A stretch of 64,000 bases of DNA from an uncultured Anaerolineae bacterium (GCA_905479495.1 CAJQMR010000027.1:1-64000); one strand, 5' to 3'. Positions 8,412 through 17,155 are shown, counted from the stretch's first letter. A program made the numbers and translations. Notes: a model not told the origin generated them from the letters alone.

Positions 8412-9493
8412 TCCTGGCGAACACGGCCGTACGCAGCCATAATCTCTTGCAAATCATCCAGTGGCAGGGCGTGCACAGTATGGCCATGAAAGCCAATCAT
8501 CGTTTCAGCAGCACAGAGGGCGTTGAGGATGGATTCTTCAACCGCTTCAGCCGTGGCGTTGAAAAAGTCGTTCATGTGGCTGTTAGGCACCATTTGGATG
8601 TCGCGCAGGAATTTGTTGCCCTGTGCTGGTAGATGGTTCCCGGTGGAGAAGGCCAGGAAGATGTCGCCGCTGCCGTTGTAGCCGGTGCCGCCGACGCGGG
8701 CCAGCCCCACCGTGGCGCGCTGCGCCAGGCGATCGCATTGGTTGGGCAGCAGGGGAGCATCTGTGCCCACAATGATGATGATGGAGCTGGAGGGGCCGGG
8801 CAGCTTTTTAAAAGGGAGAGGCGTATGGGCATCGGGGATGAGTTGGCCGACTGGTGCGCCATCGACTCGCAGCAGCGCCCGGTCGCCGTAGTTGGCCTGG
8901 ACAAGCACCCCGATGGTGAAACGGCCGTCCATCATTTCCACCACCCGCGATGACGTGCCAATGCCCCCTTTGAAATCATGACAAATCATCCCCGTCCCAC
9001 CGCCGACATTGCCTTCTGGCACCGGGCCGCTTTGGGCAGCATTCAGCGCCGCCAGGGCATGTTCCTTGTTTAGATGAAACGCGTTGATGTCGTTGAGCCA
9101 GCCATCATATGTTTCGGCCACGACGGGCAGCAAAAAGCTCTGCGTGTAGCCAAGCCGCACAGAATGTTCCACCAGGGCATCGCGCACCACACCCACCTGA
9201 TGCGTGTTGGTCAGGCCAATGGGCGACCCCAACATGCCCGACTCTTTGAGCCAGGGAATGCCGGTCATCTCGCCGTTGCCGTTGAAGCTGTGGTACCCGG
9301 CAAAGGCGTAATTGTGCCAAATATCACCGCCGCGCGGCAGCACCATGGTGACGCCCGTGCGGGCAATGCGGGGTTTGTCGTGGATGACGGTGCAATGCCC
9401 GACTGTGACACCAGGTACATCGGTGATGGCGTTGAAGGGGCCAGGGGGAAATTGGCCAATGCTGATGCCGAGGTCGTGCAGTCGTTGTCGCAT
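8393..9493 (-). CDS. P1-family peptidase (DmpA/BapA-like aminopeptidase)
   Basis: 366 residues. Conserved blocks of the S58 family are present in order: FNAITDVPGVTVGH (about 20-33), GMLGSPIGLTNTHQVG (about 86-101), GNVGGGTGMICHDFKGGIGT (161-180) and SSSIIIIVGTDAPLLP (about 235-250). Known members cut themselves once to expose a nucleophilic Ser at the start of the beta chain; the S-S-S-I run at about 235 is where I expect this. They remove N-terminal residues, often D- or beta-amino acids, from short peptides. No signal peptide, so probably cytosolic. An AAAGGATC ribosome site precedes the ATG. The C-terminus (EMKSKK) is encoded by a heptad repeat. Confidence 0.87.
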   Translation of the reverse strand: MRQRLHDLGISIGQFPPGPFNAITDVPGVTVGHCTVIHDKPRIARTGVTMVLPRGGDIWHNYAFAGYHSFNGNGEMTGIPWLKESGMLGSPIGLTNTHQVGVVRDALVEHSVRLGYTQSFLLPVVAETYDGWLNDINAFHLNKEHALAALNAAQSGPVPEGNVGGGTGMICHDFKGGIGTSSRVVEMMDGRFTIGVLVQANYGDRALLRVDGAPVGQLIPDAHTPLPFKKLPGPSSSIIIIVGTDAPLLPNQCDRLAQRATVGLARVGGTGYNGSGDIFLAFSTGNHLPAQGNKFLRDIQMVPNSHMNDFFNATAEAVEESILNALCAAETMIGFHGHTVHALPLDDLQEIMAAYGRVRQEMKSKK

Positions 9494-9531
9494 GGCAGGG
9501 GATCCTTTTCGTTTGAAATTTGTTTTGAGGA

Positions 9532-10530
9532 TTACGGCCGTTGCACCCAGGTTAACAACTCTAGCAAAAGCTCCATCGATAAACTGCTTACCTGCTCCAG
9601 CCGATTGGGCATCTTGCTGCTTTGCATCAGCGTTGTCATTTCATCTTCATCGCCGCCGAGGGCATTACCCTTAAGCATCACCAGCGCCATCGGGCGCGGG
9701 GCGATTTCAGCTACGTGGCGGTGCAGCAGGTAGGTGTATGGATTGTTGTTATGAAAGATGTGGCTGGGGGAGAGTCCGGCCTGAGCGCGCCCTATGGCAA
9801 TCACGCCGGCCACTTTGTTAACTCGGCTGGCCCACAGCAACGCTAAACCGGCCGCCAGCGGCTGGCCAATAATGATCGGTTTGCTAGGCAGCATCTGGAT
9901 TAGAATTTGCAGATCAGCGGCTAAATCGTCTGGGTTCAGGCGATGGTTGGCGCTGGCGTGTAGCAAATAACGCAGCGGATCAAGCCCATAGACATGGTAG
10001 CCTGCTTCGGCCAATTTGTTGCAGATGAGGTCATCGGTGCGGCTAAAGCTGCCGTAAGTAGAAAGATAGATTACGGAGGGGGGCAGCAGGCTGCCGGTGG
10101 CAGAATAATGATAGCTTTCCATCACGGAACCAGCGCGTAATGGCCAGAGATTGACACGGCCGTTTCCGGAATCGGGTGTGCCCAAAAAACCAAAATTAAT
10201 CCGGCCGAACCGTTCTTTGGCCCATTCAGCGACGGCATGTAAATCTTGGTTGAAATCCTGGTCGCCCAGTACCCCTTCGCTGTCCCCTGTGCCGCGCAGA
10301 TCAAACACCAGATGAGCCACTTTGCGCTTGATGCCGTGCGAGCGAACTTCTTGCCGGGCACAGGTGATCACACTGGATTTGGTAAGTGGATATTTGGGAA
10401 CCCACACGCGAATGGCGCGCAAATTTTCATCAGCGATCCCCACTGGCTTTACCAAAACGCAGTCTAAATATAAATTATCGTCGGTGAGAATGCCGAATGG
10501 TTCTTCTGTGTAAGGTAAAGTTGAGGTCAT
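9532..10530 (-). CDS. Alpha/beta-hydrolase-like protein without a normal nucleophile motif
   Basis: 332 residues. AHLVFDLRGTGDSEGV (about 72-87) is the strand-turn block typical of serine hydrolases related to exosortase-associated hydrolases, and a second Rossmann-like half follows (VIYLSTYGSFSRTDDLICN). Where G-x-S-x-G is expected the protein has IIIGQPLAAG, with Pro in place of Ser, and the earlier candidate LGTPDSGNG is not a clear elbow either. It may be a non-catalytic member or use another residue. I see no signal peptide. The start has a weak ribosome site. Function not assigned. Confidence 0.55.
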   Translation of the reverse strand: MTSTLPYTEEPFGILTDDNLYLDCVLVKPVGIADENLRAIRVWVPKYPLTKSSVITCARQEVRSHGIKRKVAHLVFDLRGTGDSEGVLGDQDFNQDLHAVAEWAKERFGRINFGFLGTPDSGNGRVNLWPLRAGSVMESYHYSATGSLLPPSVIYLSTYGSFSRTDDLICNKLAEAGYHVYGLDPLRYLLHASANHRLNPDDLAADLQILIQMLPSKPIIIGQPLAAGLALLWASRVNKVAGVIAIGRAQAGLSPSHIFHNNNPYTYLLHRHVAEIAPRPMALVMLKGNALGGDEDEMTTLMQSSKMPNRLEQVSSLSMELLLELLTWVQRP

Positions 10531-10552
10531 GGTAGTAAATTTTGGATATTAT

Positions 10553-10618
10553 GGATTGAGACTGGAGGCTAAAGAGTGAAGACTGTGGCAATCTCCAGTC
10601 TCTAGTCTCCAATCTCTA
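10553..10618. repeat. Inverted heptad-type repeat (GAGACTGGAG / CTCCAGTCTC)
   Basis: ATTGAGACTGGAGGCTAAAG is mirrored by CTCCAGTCTCTAGTCTCCAATCT. The 7-base word AGTCTCC/AATCTCC recurs. It fills the gap between two - strand genes and touches the stop of the upstream lipoprotein gene. Confidence 0.6.
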
Positions 10619-12169
10619 ATTATCGGTCAAGTTTGGAAAGGCGTAATCAGGAATTAGATCAACAATACGATTGTACGCCTCTATTATAGATTGGTCACTG
10701 GAAAAATAACCACTCAACATTTCTTGCAGCACAATCGACAACGTTAACTCTTCATACAGCGTGGTAATAAGTTCGCCCTGGCCCTGTGGCAAGCCCCAGC
10801 GACCAGTTGTGGCAATGCCTTCGCGCAGGGTGGCGACCACTTCCGGCCCATACAGCGATTCTAATGTTTGCTCACTGCTGGCCAGCGGTTGGCTGCCCCA
10901 GGCATCGATGAACTGCCGGGGATTTTCGCTGGTGCCCAGGCGCATTGGCACTTTGCGCTCAGGATCGACCGAAAGCCATTGGTTATAGCCTTCGTTAAAC
11001 CAGTAAGTTGTGAAGAGAACGGCCGTTTCCCTATCTGCCGCACTGGTAATGCCCAACAAACTGATATTGCCAAATTCTGCGCCATTAATTGCTGTGACAA
11101 AGCCGCTGTTTTGGGCCAAAAAGTCTGGTGTGGTGGCGCATTCCAGGCAAGTGGGCGGGGCGGCCGGGTCTAGCCCGGCCAGTTGGGGCAGGAGGCTGGG
11201 CGGGCCCATGATCAGGCCGGTTCGCCCCGCCAGGTACGCGTTGCGCGTGCTGGTATCTGTTTGCACACCAATGGGGCTGTTTTGGTTGATGATGTTGTAA
11301 TAAAAGGTAAGTGCCTCGGCGCAGTCCGGTTCCAAAAGCTGAAGTTCACCCGCTTCATCCACCAGCTGGCAGCCGTTGGCCAGGGCCATCTGCTCGAAAA
11401 TCTGTTGGGTGGTCACCAGATTGGCTTCGGTGGGCACAACAAAACCGGCCACAAGATTTTCGCGATCGGTGGTGGCTTCGGCAGCGGCAGAAAGTGCCCG
11501 GAAGCTGTTGGGCACGGCCAGATTGCGTTCGGCAAACCAGTCGGTGCGGTAGATGACGAGCTGATGGAAGCCGCTGTTGGGCAGGGCGGCGGGCTGGCCG
11601 CTGTTCGTTTGCACCAAACTGAGTGCATCGGAGTTAAATGTGTTGGCATCCAGTTGGGCCAGCGCTGCGGCGTTGGCGGCGGTGTCAAAAACGCCTCGTT
11701 CGGCCCAGCCGACGCTGAACTCCAGGGGATGAATGATGATGTCGGGCAGGGTGCCAGAGAGCACGGCCGTATTCACCAAATCGGGCAGCAGCTGCGGTGA
11801 CACCAATACCATCTCCACATCAATGTTGTGTTGCGCTTCAAAATCAGCCGCCATTTCAGCTAGCATCGCTTCGTGGCCTTCCGAGGTTTCATTGACCCAA
11901 ATGGTGATGGCCGGGTTGGGCTCTGCCGGAGCAGGGGAGTTGCCCGGGGTGGTGCCGGGAACGGCCGTGGGCGTGGCCACGGTTAAAATGAGCGGCTCTG
12001 GGCTGGGCGTGGGCGTAAACGCTGCCTGGGCTGTGGCGGTTGCCAGGCGGGGTGGATTGGCCAGGTTGCAGGCCGTAAACAGTAAACAGTAAGCGGTAAG
12101 CAGTAAGCAGTAAATGGTAAGCAGTTTATTGCGGTTAGTGGTTAGTTGTTTCTTTTGCAATCCTGTCAC
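10616..12169 (-). CDS. Extracellular solute-binding lipoprotein, family 1 (ABC importer)
   Basis: 517 residues. A lipoprotein signal (LLFTAC, Cys at about residue 34) is followed by a Thr/Pro/Ala-rich spacer and a periplasmic-type binding domain: AITIWVNETSEGHEAMLAEM, then VLSGTLPDIIIHPLEF and a C-terminal helical lobe (FTTYWFNEGYNQWL). This matches sugar-binding proteins such as MalE/UgpB. It would capture an oligosaccharide or similar solute outside the membrane; no permease genes adjoin it. The reading frame begins at GTG overlapping the coaX stop (GTGA), so it is probably co-translated with coaX. Oddly, the hydrophobic core of the signal peptide is translated from seven tandem 7-base repeats. 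Confidence 0.8.
   Translation of the reverse strand: MTGLQKKQLTTNRNKLLTIYCLLLTAYCLLFTACNLANPPRLATATAQAAFTPTPSPEPLILTVATPTAVPGTTPGNSPAPAEPNPAITIWVNETSEGHEAMLAEMAADFEAQHNIDVEMVLVSPQLLPDLVNTAVLSGTLPDIIIHPLEFSVGWAERGVFDTAANAAALAQLDANTFNSDALSLVQTNSGQPAALPNSGFHQLVIYRTDWFAERNLAVPNSFRALSAAAEATTDRENLVAGFVVPTEANLVTTQQIFEQMALANGCQLVDEAGELQLLEPDCAEALTFYYNIINQNSPIGVQTDTSTRNAYLAGRTGLIMGPPSLLPQLAGLDPAAPPTCLECATTPDFLAQNSGFVTAINGAEFGNISLLGITSAADRETAVLFTTYWFNEGYNQWLSVDPERKVPMRLGTSENPRQFIDAWGSQPLASSEQTLESLYGPEVVATLREGIATTGRWGLPQGQGELITTLYEELTLSIVLQEMLSGYFSSDQSIIEAYNRIVDLIPDYAFPNLTDN
12074..12148. repeat. Heptad repeat tract that encodes a signal peptide core
   Basis: On the + strand the tract reads (A/G)GTAAAC-(A)GTAAAC-AGTAAGC-GGTAAGC-AGTAAGC-AGTAAAT-GGTAAGC, then degenerates through GGTTAGT-GGTTAGT. 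Read on the - strand in frame it gives the 7-residue periodicity LLTIYCL / LLTAYCL / LFTACNL, because three 7-base units equal seven codons. Confidence 0.85.
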
Positions 12170-12939
12170 CTTGTCACCCGTTCATAAATCACGCGCAATC
12201 CCGTCAGCGTCAGCCAGGGATCGATGTGGTCGATAACGGCCGTATGCGGAGCCATCAAATCGATCAGACCGCCTGTGCCCAGAACGTGAATTTTTTGAAA
12301 ACGGTCGGGATGTTCCCCTTTTAGCCGGGCGACCAGCCCTTCGATGAGGGACAGGTAGCCAAAAACCAGGCCAGACTGCATGGCGTGGATCGTGTTGGTG
12401 CCGATAGTGTGCGGCGGGGCTTCGAGCGCTACATGGCTCAGCTTCGCAGCGCGACTGGCCAGGGCCTCAGCGGCCAGCCCGAGACCAGGAGCAATCACCC
12501 CGCCCAAAAATTCCTGCTGGGCCGAAACCAGGTCAAACTTGGTCGCTGTACCCATGTCGATGATGATGCAGGGTCCCTGGAACAGCTCGTAAGCGGCGAC
12601 GGCGTTCACCAGTCGATCGGCCCCAACCGCTTCGGGTACATCGGCCAAAATGGTGAGTCCCATCGATAATTCTGAACTGACGGTGAGCAGGGGAACCTTG
12701 AGCTGCTGTGTGCAAATTTGGCTGAAGGTGTGGCCGAGGGCCGGGACAACGCTGGCCATGATCGCTTGATCCACGGCCGTTAACACCCCGGCATCCTGCA
12801 ACAACATTTTCAAAATAATGCCGTATTCATCGGCCGTTTGTGCCGGATTAGTGAGTAAGCGCCAATGGTGCAGCCAGGAACGGCCGTTCCAGATGCCCAG
12901 CGTTATGTTGGTGTTGCCAATATCTAAAGCGAGTAACAT
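12166..12939 (-). CDS. coaX: Type III pantothenate kinase
   Basis: 257 residues from the ATG at 12939. The start MLLALDIGNTNITLGIW carries the D-x-G-N-T phosphate-binding motif of the ASKHA fold; PEAVGADRLVNAVAAYELF (about 108-126) and CIIIDMGTATKFDLV (about 129-143) are CoaX-specific blocks, with the catalytic Asp in GADR. It phosphorylates pantothenate, the first step to coenzyme A, in the cytosol as a dimer. An upstream extension in the same frame has only a GTG start in repeat DNA. A TTGAAA/TACAAT promoter sits so close to the ATG that the transcript should be almost leaderless. The stop overlaps the next lipoprotein start. Confidence 0.93.
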   Translation of the reverse strand: MLLALDIGNTNITLGIWNGRSWLHHWRLLTNPAQTADEYGIILKMLLQDAGVLTAVDQAIMASVVPALGHTFSQICTQQLKVPLLTVSSELSMGLTILADVPEAVGADRLVNAVAAYELFQGPCIIIDMGTATKFDLVSAQQEFLGGVIAPGLGLAAEALASRAAKLSHVALEAPPHTIGTNTIHAMQSGLVFGYLSLIEGLVARLKGEHPDRFQKIHVLGTGGLIDLMAPHTAVIDHIDPWLTLTGLRVIYERVTR

Positions 12940-12947
12940 GGGTGAGG

Positions 12948-12975
12948 ATTGTATAGCAGGAAGGTAAGTTTTCAA
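12948..12975 (-). promoter_or_regulatory. coaX promoter, apparently leaderless
   Basis: On the - strand TTGAAA (12975-12970) and TACAAT (12953-12948) are separated by 16 bases, and the ATG follows the -10 box by only eight bases. No ribosome site is present, so transcription should begin at or next to the start codon. Confidence 0.6.
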
Positions 12976-13026
12976 GTAGAACACTTTTTACTTTTCACTT
13001 CTCTAGCTATAAATCACTTTTAGAAT

Positions 13027-13099
13027 TGGACACTGATGAACACTGGTTTACACAGATAATAAACAAAAATCAGTGTCTATCTGTGTAAATCTGTGTCCT
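13027..13099. repeat. Long inverted repeat, CACAGAT family
   Basis: GGACACTGATGAACACTGG with TTTACACAGAT on the left is mirrored by ATCTGTGTAAATCTGTGTCC on the right around an A-rich centre. It is one of about eight related elements in this window, all between genes. Confidence 0.75.
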
Positions 13100-13197
13100 A
13101 TTTCTCTTTTTTCGCTCAAACTGATATGTGGCTTGTTCACTTCTCACTTTTCACTAAACCATTTGCCACTTGCACACTTTCACAGTTAAATACAATT

Positions 13198-14346
13198 ATG
13201 TCCCAAGATGAACACGCTGAGAGATTGCAACGACGCAATGCCGAACTCTCGATTATCAACAGCATGGCCCAGGCGCTAAATCGCTCCGTCGATTTGGAGC
13301 AGGCGCTGCACGCTATTCTGGCCCAGGTAGCAGAACTGCTTGATTTGCAAACGGGTTGGGTTTGGCTGCTGCGTGAAGACGACAAGCAATCGTACCTGGC
13401 TGCTGCCCAAAATTTACCCCCGGCATTGGCTCATCAGCCTCACAAAATGGAGGGGAGCTGTTACTGTCTGGACACCTATCGTGATGGTGATTTGGCTGGT
13501 GCGGCCAATGTGAACGTGGTGACGTGCAGCCGCCTGAAGAATTTGGTGGATGGCACGGATGGCCTGCGCTACCATGCCAGCATTCCGCTGTACGCTCACG
13601 GCAAGAAGCTGGGTGTGCTAAACGTGGCCAGCACCGACTGGCGGCAGCTTTCCTCAGATGATTTGCAGCTTTTGCACACCATTGGCGATATGCTGGGCAT
13701 TGCTGTGGAGCGGGCACGTCTGTTTGAGCGCAGTGCCCAGGTGGGGGCAGTGGAGGAGCGCAACCGGTTGGCGCGGGAGATTCATGATACGTTGGCCCAG
13801 GGGTTAACGGCCGTATCCCTGCAGCTCGAATCCGCCGACGCCTTGCTGGAAGCTGAGGCAGACCCTGGCCGCATTCGCAAGATGGTGCAGCAAGCGTTGG
13901 CGCTGACGCGGGCCAATCTGGAAGAAGCGCGCCGCTCGGTGCTGGATTTGCGGGCTGCACCGCTGGCCGGACGTACCCTGGTGGAAGCACTGGTGCTGCT
14001 GGCGGAAGAAGCGTCGCTGCCCATCGATTTGCTGGTGACAGGCGGCAATCAGCCGCTGCCGCCGCGTGTAGAAACTGGCCTTTACCGCATTGCTCAGGAA
14101 GCGATTAACAATGCCTGCCAGCACGCCCAGGCCGGCCAAATCACGGTAAAATTGGTGGCCACCCCACAAGCGGTCACCCTTTCCGTGGAAGATGATGGGC
14201 AAGGCTTTGAATTGGATGATGTGTCCAGCAGTCGGTTTGGCCTGGTGGGTTTGAATGAGCGAGTGAAGCTGCTGAACGGCCGTTTCCATATCGAAAGCAG
14301 TCCTGGCCAGGGAACCCGCGTCGAAGCGGAGTTGCCGCTTTCCTAA
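13198..14346 (+). CDS. GAF-domain sensor histidine kinase, NarL-partner class (HisKA_3)
   Basis: 382 residues from MSQDEHAERL. A short coiled coil leads to a GAF domain (about 30-172; VAELLDLQTGWVWLL to IGDMLGIAVERARLF), then the HisKA_3 dimerisation helix with the phosphorylated His196 in LAREIHDTLAQG, then a HATPase domain with the N-box ETGLYRIAQEAINNACQHA and G-box FGLVGLNERV. No membrane segment, so it senses something in the cytosol, perhaps a small ligand or redox state through the two Cys (GSCYCLD, residues 87-91) in GAF. Its likely partner is the NarL-type regulator three genes downstream on the same strand. The upstream open frame is repeat-derived, so I start at 13198. Confidence 0.88.
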   Translation: MSQDEHAERLQRRNAELSIINSMAQALNRSVDLEQALHAILAQVAELLDLQTGWVWLLREDDKQSYLAAAQNLPPALAHQPHKMEGSCYCLDTYRDGDLAGAANVNVVTCSRLKNLVDGTDGLRYHASIPLYAHGKKLGVLNVASTDWRQLSSDDLQLLHTIGDMLGIAVERARLFERSAQVGAVEERNRLAREIHDTLAQGLTAVSLQLESADALLEAEADPGRIRKMVQQALALTRANLEEARRSVLDLRAAPLAGRTLVEALVLLAEEASLPIDLLVTGGNQPLPPRVETGLYRIAQEAINNACQHAQAGQITVKLVATPQAVTLSVEDDGQGFELDDVSSSRFGLVGLNERVKLLNGRFHIESSPGQGTRVEAELPLS

Positions 14347-14361
14347 CAAAAGAGCCAAGTG

Positions 14362-15171
14362 ATGAATGACACGACACCCAATCCAGTGGAACAGATGTAT
14401 GATGCTGACAGCGATCGGGAATGGCAGCGATTGGAACGGCACCGCACAGAGTTTGCCGTGACGCTGCGGGCCTTGGCTGAATATCTGCCGCCCGCACCCG
14501 CCAAAATTTTGGACGTTGGCGGCGGACCTGGACGATACGCCATTGAGTTGACCAGGCAGGGCTACGAGATTACGCTGTTGGATTTGTCGCAAAATAATTT
14601 AGTGCTGGCCAGGAAAAAAGCCGCCAGCGCCGGGGTGGAAATTGCCCAAATGGTGCATGGCAATGCTTTAGACCTATCTGCTTTTACTAGGGAATCCTTT
14701 GATGCCGTGCTTATGTTTGGGCCGCTTTACCATTTGTTGCTGGAGGCAGAAAGATTGCAGGCAGTGCAGGAAGCTGTGCGCGTGTTGAAGGGGAACGGCC
14801 GTATCTTTGCCGCCTTTGTGACTCGTTTTGCCCCCTTCCGTGACGCGGCCACCAACTACCCGGATTGGGTTACCAACAATGCCGAATACGCCGAACAGAT
14901 TTTAAAAACCGGTGTTCATGATCGGGGCCAGGGGTTTGTTAATGCCTACTTTGCTCACCCCACGGAGATTTGCCCTTTTATGGAATCGGTTGGTTTGCAA
15001 ACGTTGAACTTGATTGGCTGTGAGGGGGTTGTTTCGGCCGTTGAGGAGAAAATTAATCAGTTGCCTCAACCAGAGTTCGCACAATGGGTGGATTTAAATT
15101 ACCGTTTGGGGCAAGAGCCTTCTTTGTATGGTGCCGCTGAACATCTGCTTTATGTTGGGGAGAAAGTGTAA
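14362..15171 (+). CDS. Class I SAM-dependent methyltransferase
   Basis: 269 residues. Motif I is ILDVGGGPGRYAIEL (about 49-63), motif II the acidic end of the next strand (ITLLDLS), and FDAVLMFGPLYHLL (about 114-127) is the motif IV region, where aromatic and histidine residues line the substrate site. This combination is common in small-molecule methyltransferases of the UbiE/Methyltransf_11 group. The substrate is unknown. It lies 15 bases after the histidine kinase and four bases before the CNNM gene, so it is part of that operon. GTG and ATG starts are adjacent; I use the ATG. Confidence 0.82.
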   Translation: MNDTTPNPVEQMYDADSDREWQRLERHRTEFAVTLRALAEYLPPAPAKILDVGGGPGRYAIELTRQGYEITLLDLSQNNLVLARKKAASAGVEIAQMVHGNALDLSAFTRESFDAVLMFGPLYHLLLEAERLQAVQEAVRVLKGNGRIFAAFVTRFAPFRDAATNYPDWVTNNAEYAEQILKTGVHDRGQGFVNAYFAHPTEICPFMESVGLQTLNLIGCEGVVSAVEEKINQLPQPEFAQWVDLNYRLGQEPSLYGAAEHLLYVGEKV

Positions 15172-15175
15172 ATAA

Positions 15176-16480
15176 ATGATCATTGTCTTTCTTTTAATCC
15201 TTGCCAATGGCCTTTTCGCTATGACCGAAATTGCGGTGGTTTCCTCCCGCAAAGCGCGCTTACAGCGGCAGGCCAATGAGGGCGATCTTGGGGCACAGCT
15301 TGCCTTGCAGCTAGCTAACGATTCCGACGATTTTTTGTCCACAGTGCAAATTGGCATCACCCTGATAGGCATCTTGGCCGGTGTGTTTGGTGGTCAAAAC
15401 ATTGCTGTGCAGCTTGCCCCGCTGCTGGAAAATGTTCCCCTTATCGGACCATACAGCCAGAGCGTGAGCCTGGGCATCGTGGTGGTGATAATTACCTACT
15501 TTTCGTTGGTGATTGGTGAGCTGGTGCCCAAGCAAATTGGCCTGAGTAATCCAGAGCGGGTCGCGAGTTTGATGGCTCAGCCTATGCTGCTGCTTTCCCG
15601 ACTGGCACTGCCGCTGGTGCGTTTCCTGAGCTTTTCCACGGGGTTGGTCATTCGCCTGCTGCGTATCGAACCTACGAAGGAGCCGCCTGTGACGGTGGAA
15701 GAGCTGCAAATTTTGGTGCAGCAGGGGGCGGAAAGCGGCGTCATTAATCCTCTGAACGAAGAAATGGTGGAGCAAATGTTCCGCTTAGGCGACCAGCGCG
15801 TTAATGCCCTCATGACCGACCGCACAGATATTGTCTGGCTGGATTTGGATGATCCCATTGCCATTAATCGAGAGAAAATTATTGAGAGCGGCCATTCCCG
15901 CTATCCCGTTACCCGTGGTGACGCCGACAGCATTTTGGGGATTGTGTTTGTGAAGGATTTGCTGGCCCAAAGCCTTTCTGAAAACCCCATCGATTTGGAA
16001 AAAGCGATCCAGCCCGCGCTGTTGGTGCCGGAAGGCTTGCCGGTGCTGGAGCTTTTGGAGCGGTTCAAAGAAGCGCGCGCGCAAATTGCTTTTGTGATGG
16101 ACGAACACGGCGGGTTGGAAGGGCTGCTGACGTTTAATGATTTGCTGGAATCCATTGTGGGTGACGTGCCCGAGATTCATGATCCCACAGACCCAACCGC
16201 CACCAAGCGTGAGGATGGCACCTGGCTGGTTGACGGCAAAATGCTCATCGACGATTTTAAGATGTTGTTCAATATCGACGAAATGCCAGAAGAAGAACAA
16301 AATTTTTACCATACGCTGGGTGGCTTTGTGATGATTTACCTGGGCCACATTCCCCAAGCAGGCGATAAATTTGAGTGGGGCGGCTTTGGTTTTGAAGTCA
16401 TGGATATGGATTGGCGGCGGGTGGACAAAGTGCTGCTGACGCCCCATGTCAGCCAACAAGGTGAAGAAGAAGATGAGTGA
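15176..16480 (+). CDS. CNNM/CorC (HlyC-type) membrane protein with CBS pair
   Basis: 434 residues. Three to four hydrophobic helices make the CNNM/DUF21 domain (about 1-165), including the hallmark GELVPKQIGLSNPE. A CBS pair follows (about 190-320; PVTRGDADSILGIVFVKDLL, AFVMDEHGGLEGLLTFNDLL), then the small CorC/HlyC transporter-associated domain (about 345-425; GTWLVDGKMLIDDFKMLF, LGGFVMIYLGHIPQAGD). Characterised relatives export Mg2+ (MpfA, CorC); others were called haemolysins from weak evidence. The CBS pair usually binds ATP-Mg. The start overlaps nothing, but the stop overlaps the following response-regulator start by eight bases. Confidence 0.9.
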   Translation: MIIVFLLILANGLFAMTEIAVVSSRKARLQRQANEGDLGAQLALQLANDSDDFLSTVQIGITLIGILAGVFGGQNIAVQLAPLLENVPLIGPYSQSVSLGIVVVIITYFSLVIGELVPKQIGLSNPERVASLMAQPMLLLSRLALPLVRFLSFSTGLVIRLLRIEPTKEPPVTVEELQILVQQGAESGVINPLNEEMVEQMFRLGDQRVNALMTDRTDIVWLDLDDPIAINREKIIESGHSRYPVTRGDADSILGIVFVKDLLAQSLSENPIDLEKAIQPALLVPEGLPVLELLERFKEARAQIAFVMDEHGGLEGLLTFNDLLESIVGDVPEIHDPTDPTATKREDGTWLVDGKMLIDDFKMLFNIDEMPEEEQNFYHTLGGFVMIYLGHIPQAGDKFEWGGFGFEVMDMDWRRVDKVLLTPHVSQQGEEEDE

Positions 16481-17123
16481 GCAGATCCGCATTTTTTTAG
16501 CAGATGATCATCCGGTGGTGCGGGATGGGTTGGTGGCAATTTTGAGTACGCAGCCGGATTTTGAGGTGGTGGGGCAGGCGGGCAACGGCCGTTCCACCAT
16601 CGAACAGGTAGCCGAAACCAGACCAGACGTGGTGCTGCTGGACATCGAAATGCCGGAGATGGACGGCGTGGAAACATTGCGCCAGCTGCGTGCCGCCAAC
16701 CCCAACGAACGGGTGATCATGTTTACCGCTTTTGACACGGACGAACGCATTGTTACGGCCGTACAGGCCGGTGCTCAAGGCTATCTGCTCAAAGGTGTGC
16801 CCCGCCACGAACTGTTCAACGCCATCCGCGTGGTGCACGAGGGCGGCTCGCTGCTGCAACCAATTGTGGCCCACAAACTGATGCAGCGGGTGGCCCAGCC
16901 GCCGGAACCGCCATTGGAGCAGCTCACCCCGCGTGAACTGGAGGTGCTGCATGAGCTGGCCCAGGGGCTGCAAAACAAGGAGATTGCCGCCAAGCTGGTT
17001 ATCAGCGAGCGTACGGTGAAGTTCCACGTCAGCGCTATTTTGAGCAAGCTCAACGTGGGCAACCGCACGGAAGCGGTGACAGTGGCGGCACAAAGAGGCT
17101 TGATTTCGCTGGACGGCCGTTAG
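16473..17123 (+). CDS. NarL/LuxR-family response regulator
   Basis: 216 residues from MSEQIRIFLADDHPVVRDG. The receiver domain has the acidic pair D11-D12, phosphoacceptor Asp57 in VVLLDIEMPEMDG and Lys107 in GYLLKGV. The GerE-type HTH spans about 150-210 (LTPRELEVLHELAQGLQNKE, ISERTVKFHVSAIL). Upon phosphorylation it should dimerise and bind DNA. The partner is probably the HisKA_3 kinase encoded upstream in the same operon, though a methyltransferase and a CNNM gene lie between. Translation likely couples to the CNNM gene through an 8-base overlap; AAGGTGAAG precedes the ATG. Confidence 0.92.
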   Translation: MSEQIRIFLADDHPVVRDGLVAILSTQPDFEVVGQAGNGRSTIEQVAETRPDVVLLDIEMPEMDGVETLRQLRAANPNERVIMFTAFDTDERIVTAVQAGAQGYLLKGVPRHELFNAIRVVHEGGSLLQPIVAHKLMQRVAQPPEPPLEQLTPRELEVLHELAQGLQNKEIAAKLVISERTVKFHVSAILSKLNVGNRTEAVTVAAQRGLISLDGR

Positions 17124-17155
17124 CTGGGCAAGATTAGTTTGATGGAAATTAAAGC

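Noticed and set aside
12058..12148. CRISPR-like array
   Set aside because: The units are 7 bases, contiguous and degenerate, with no spacers; no cas gene is present.
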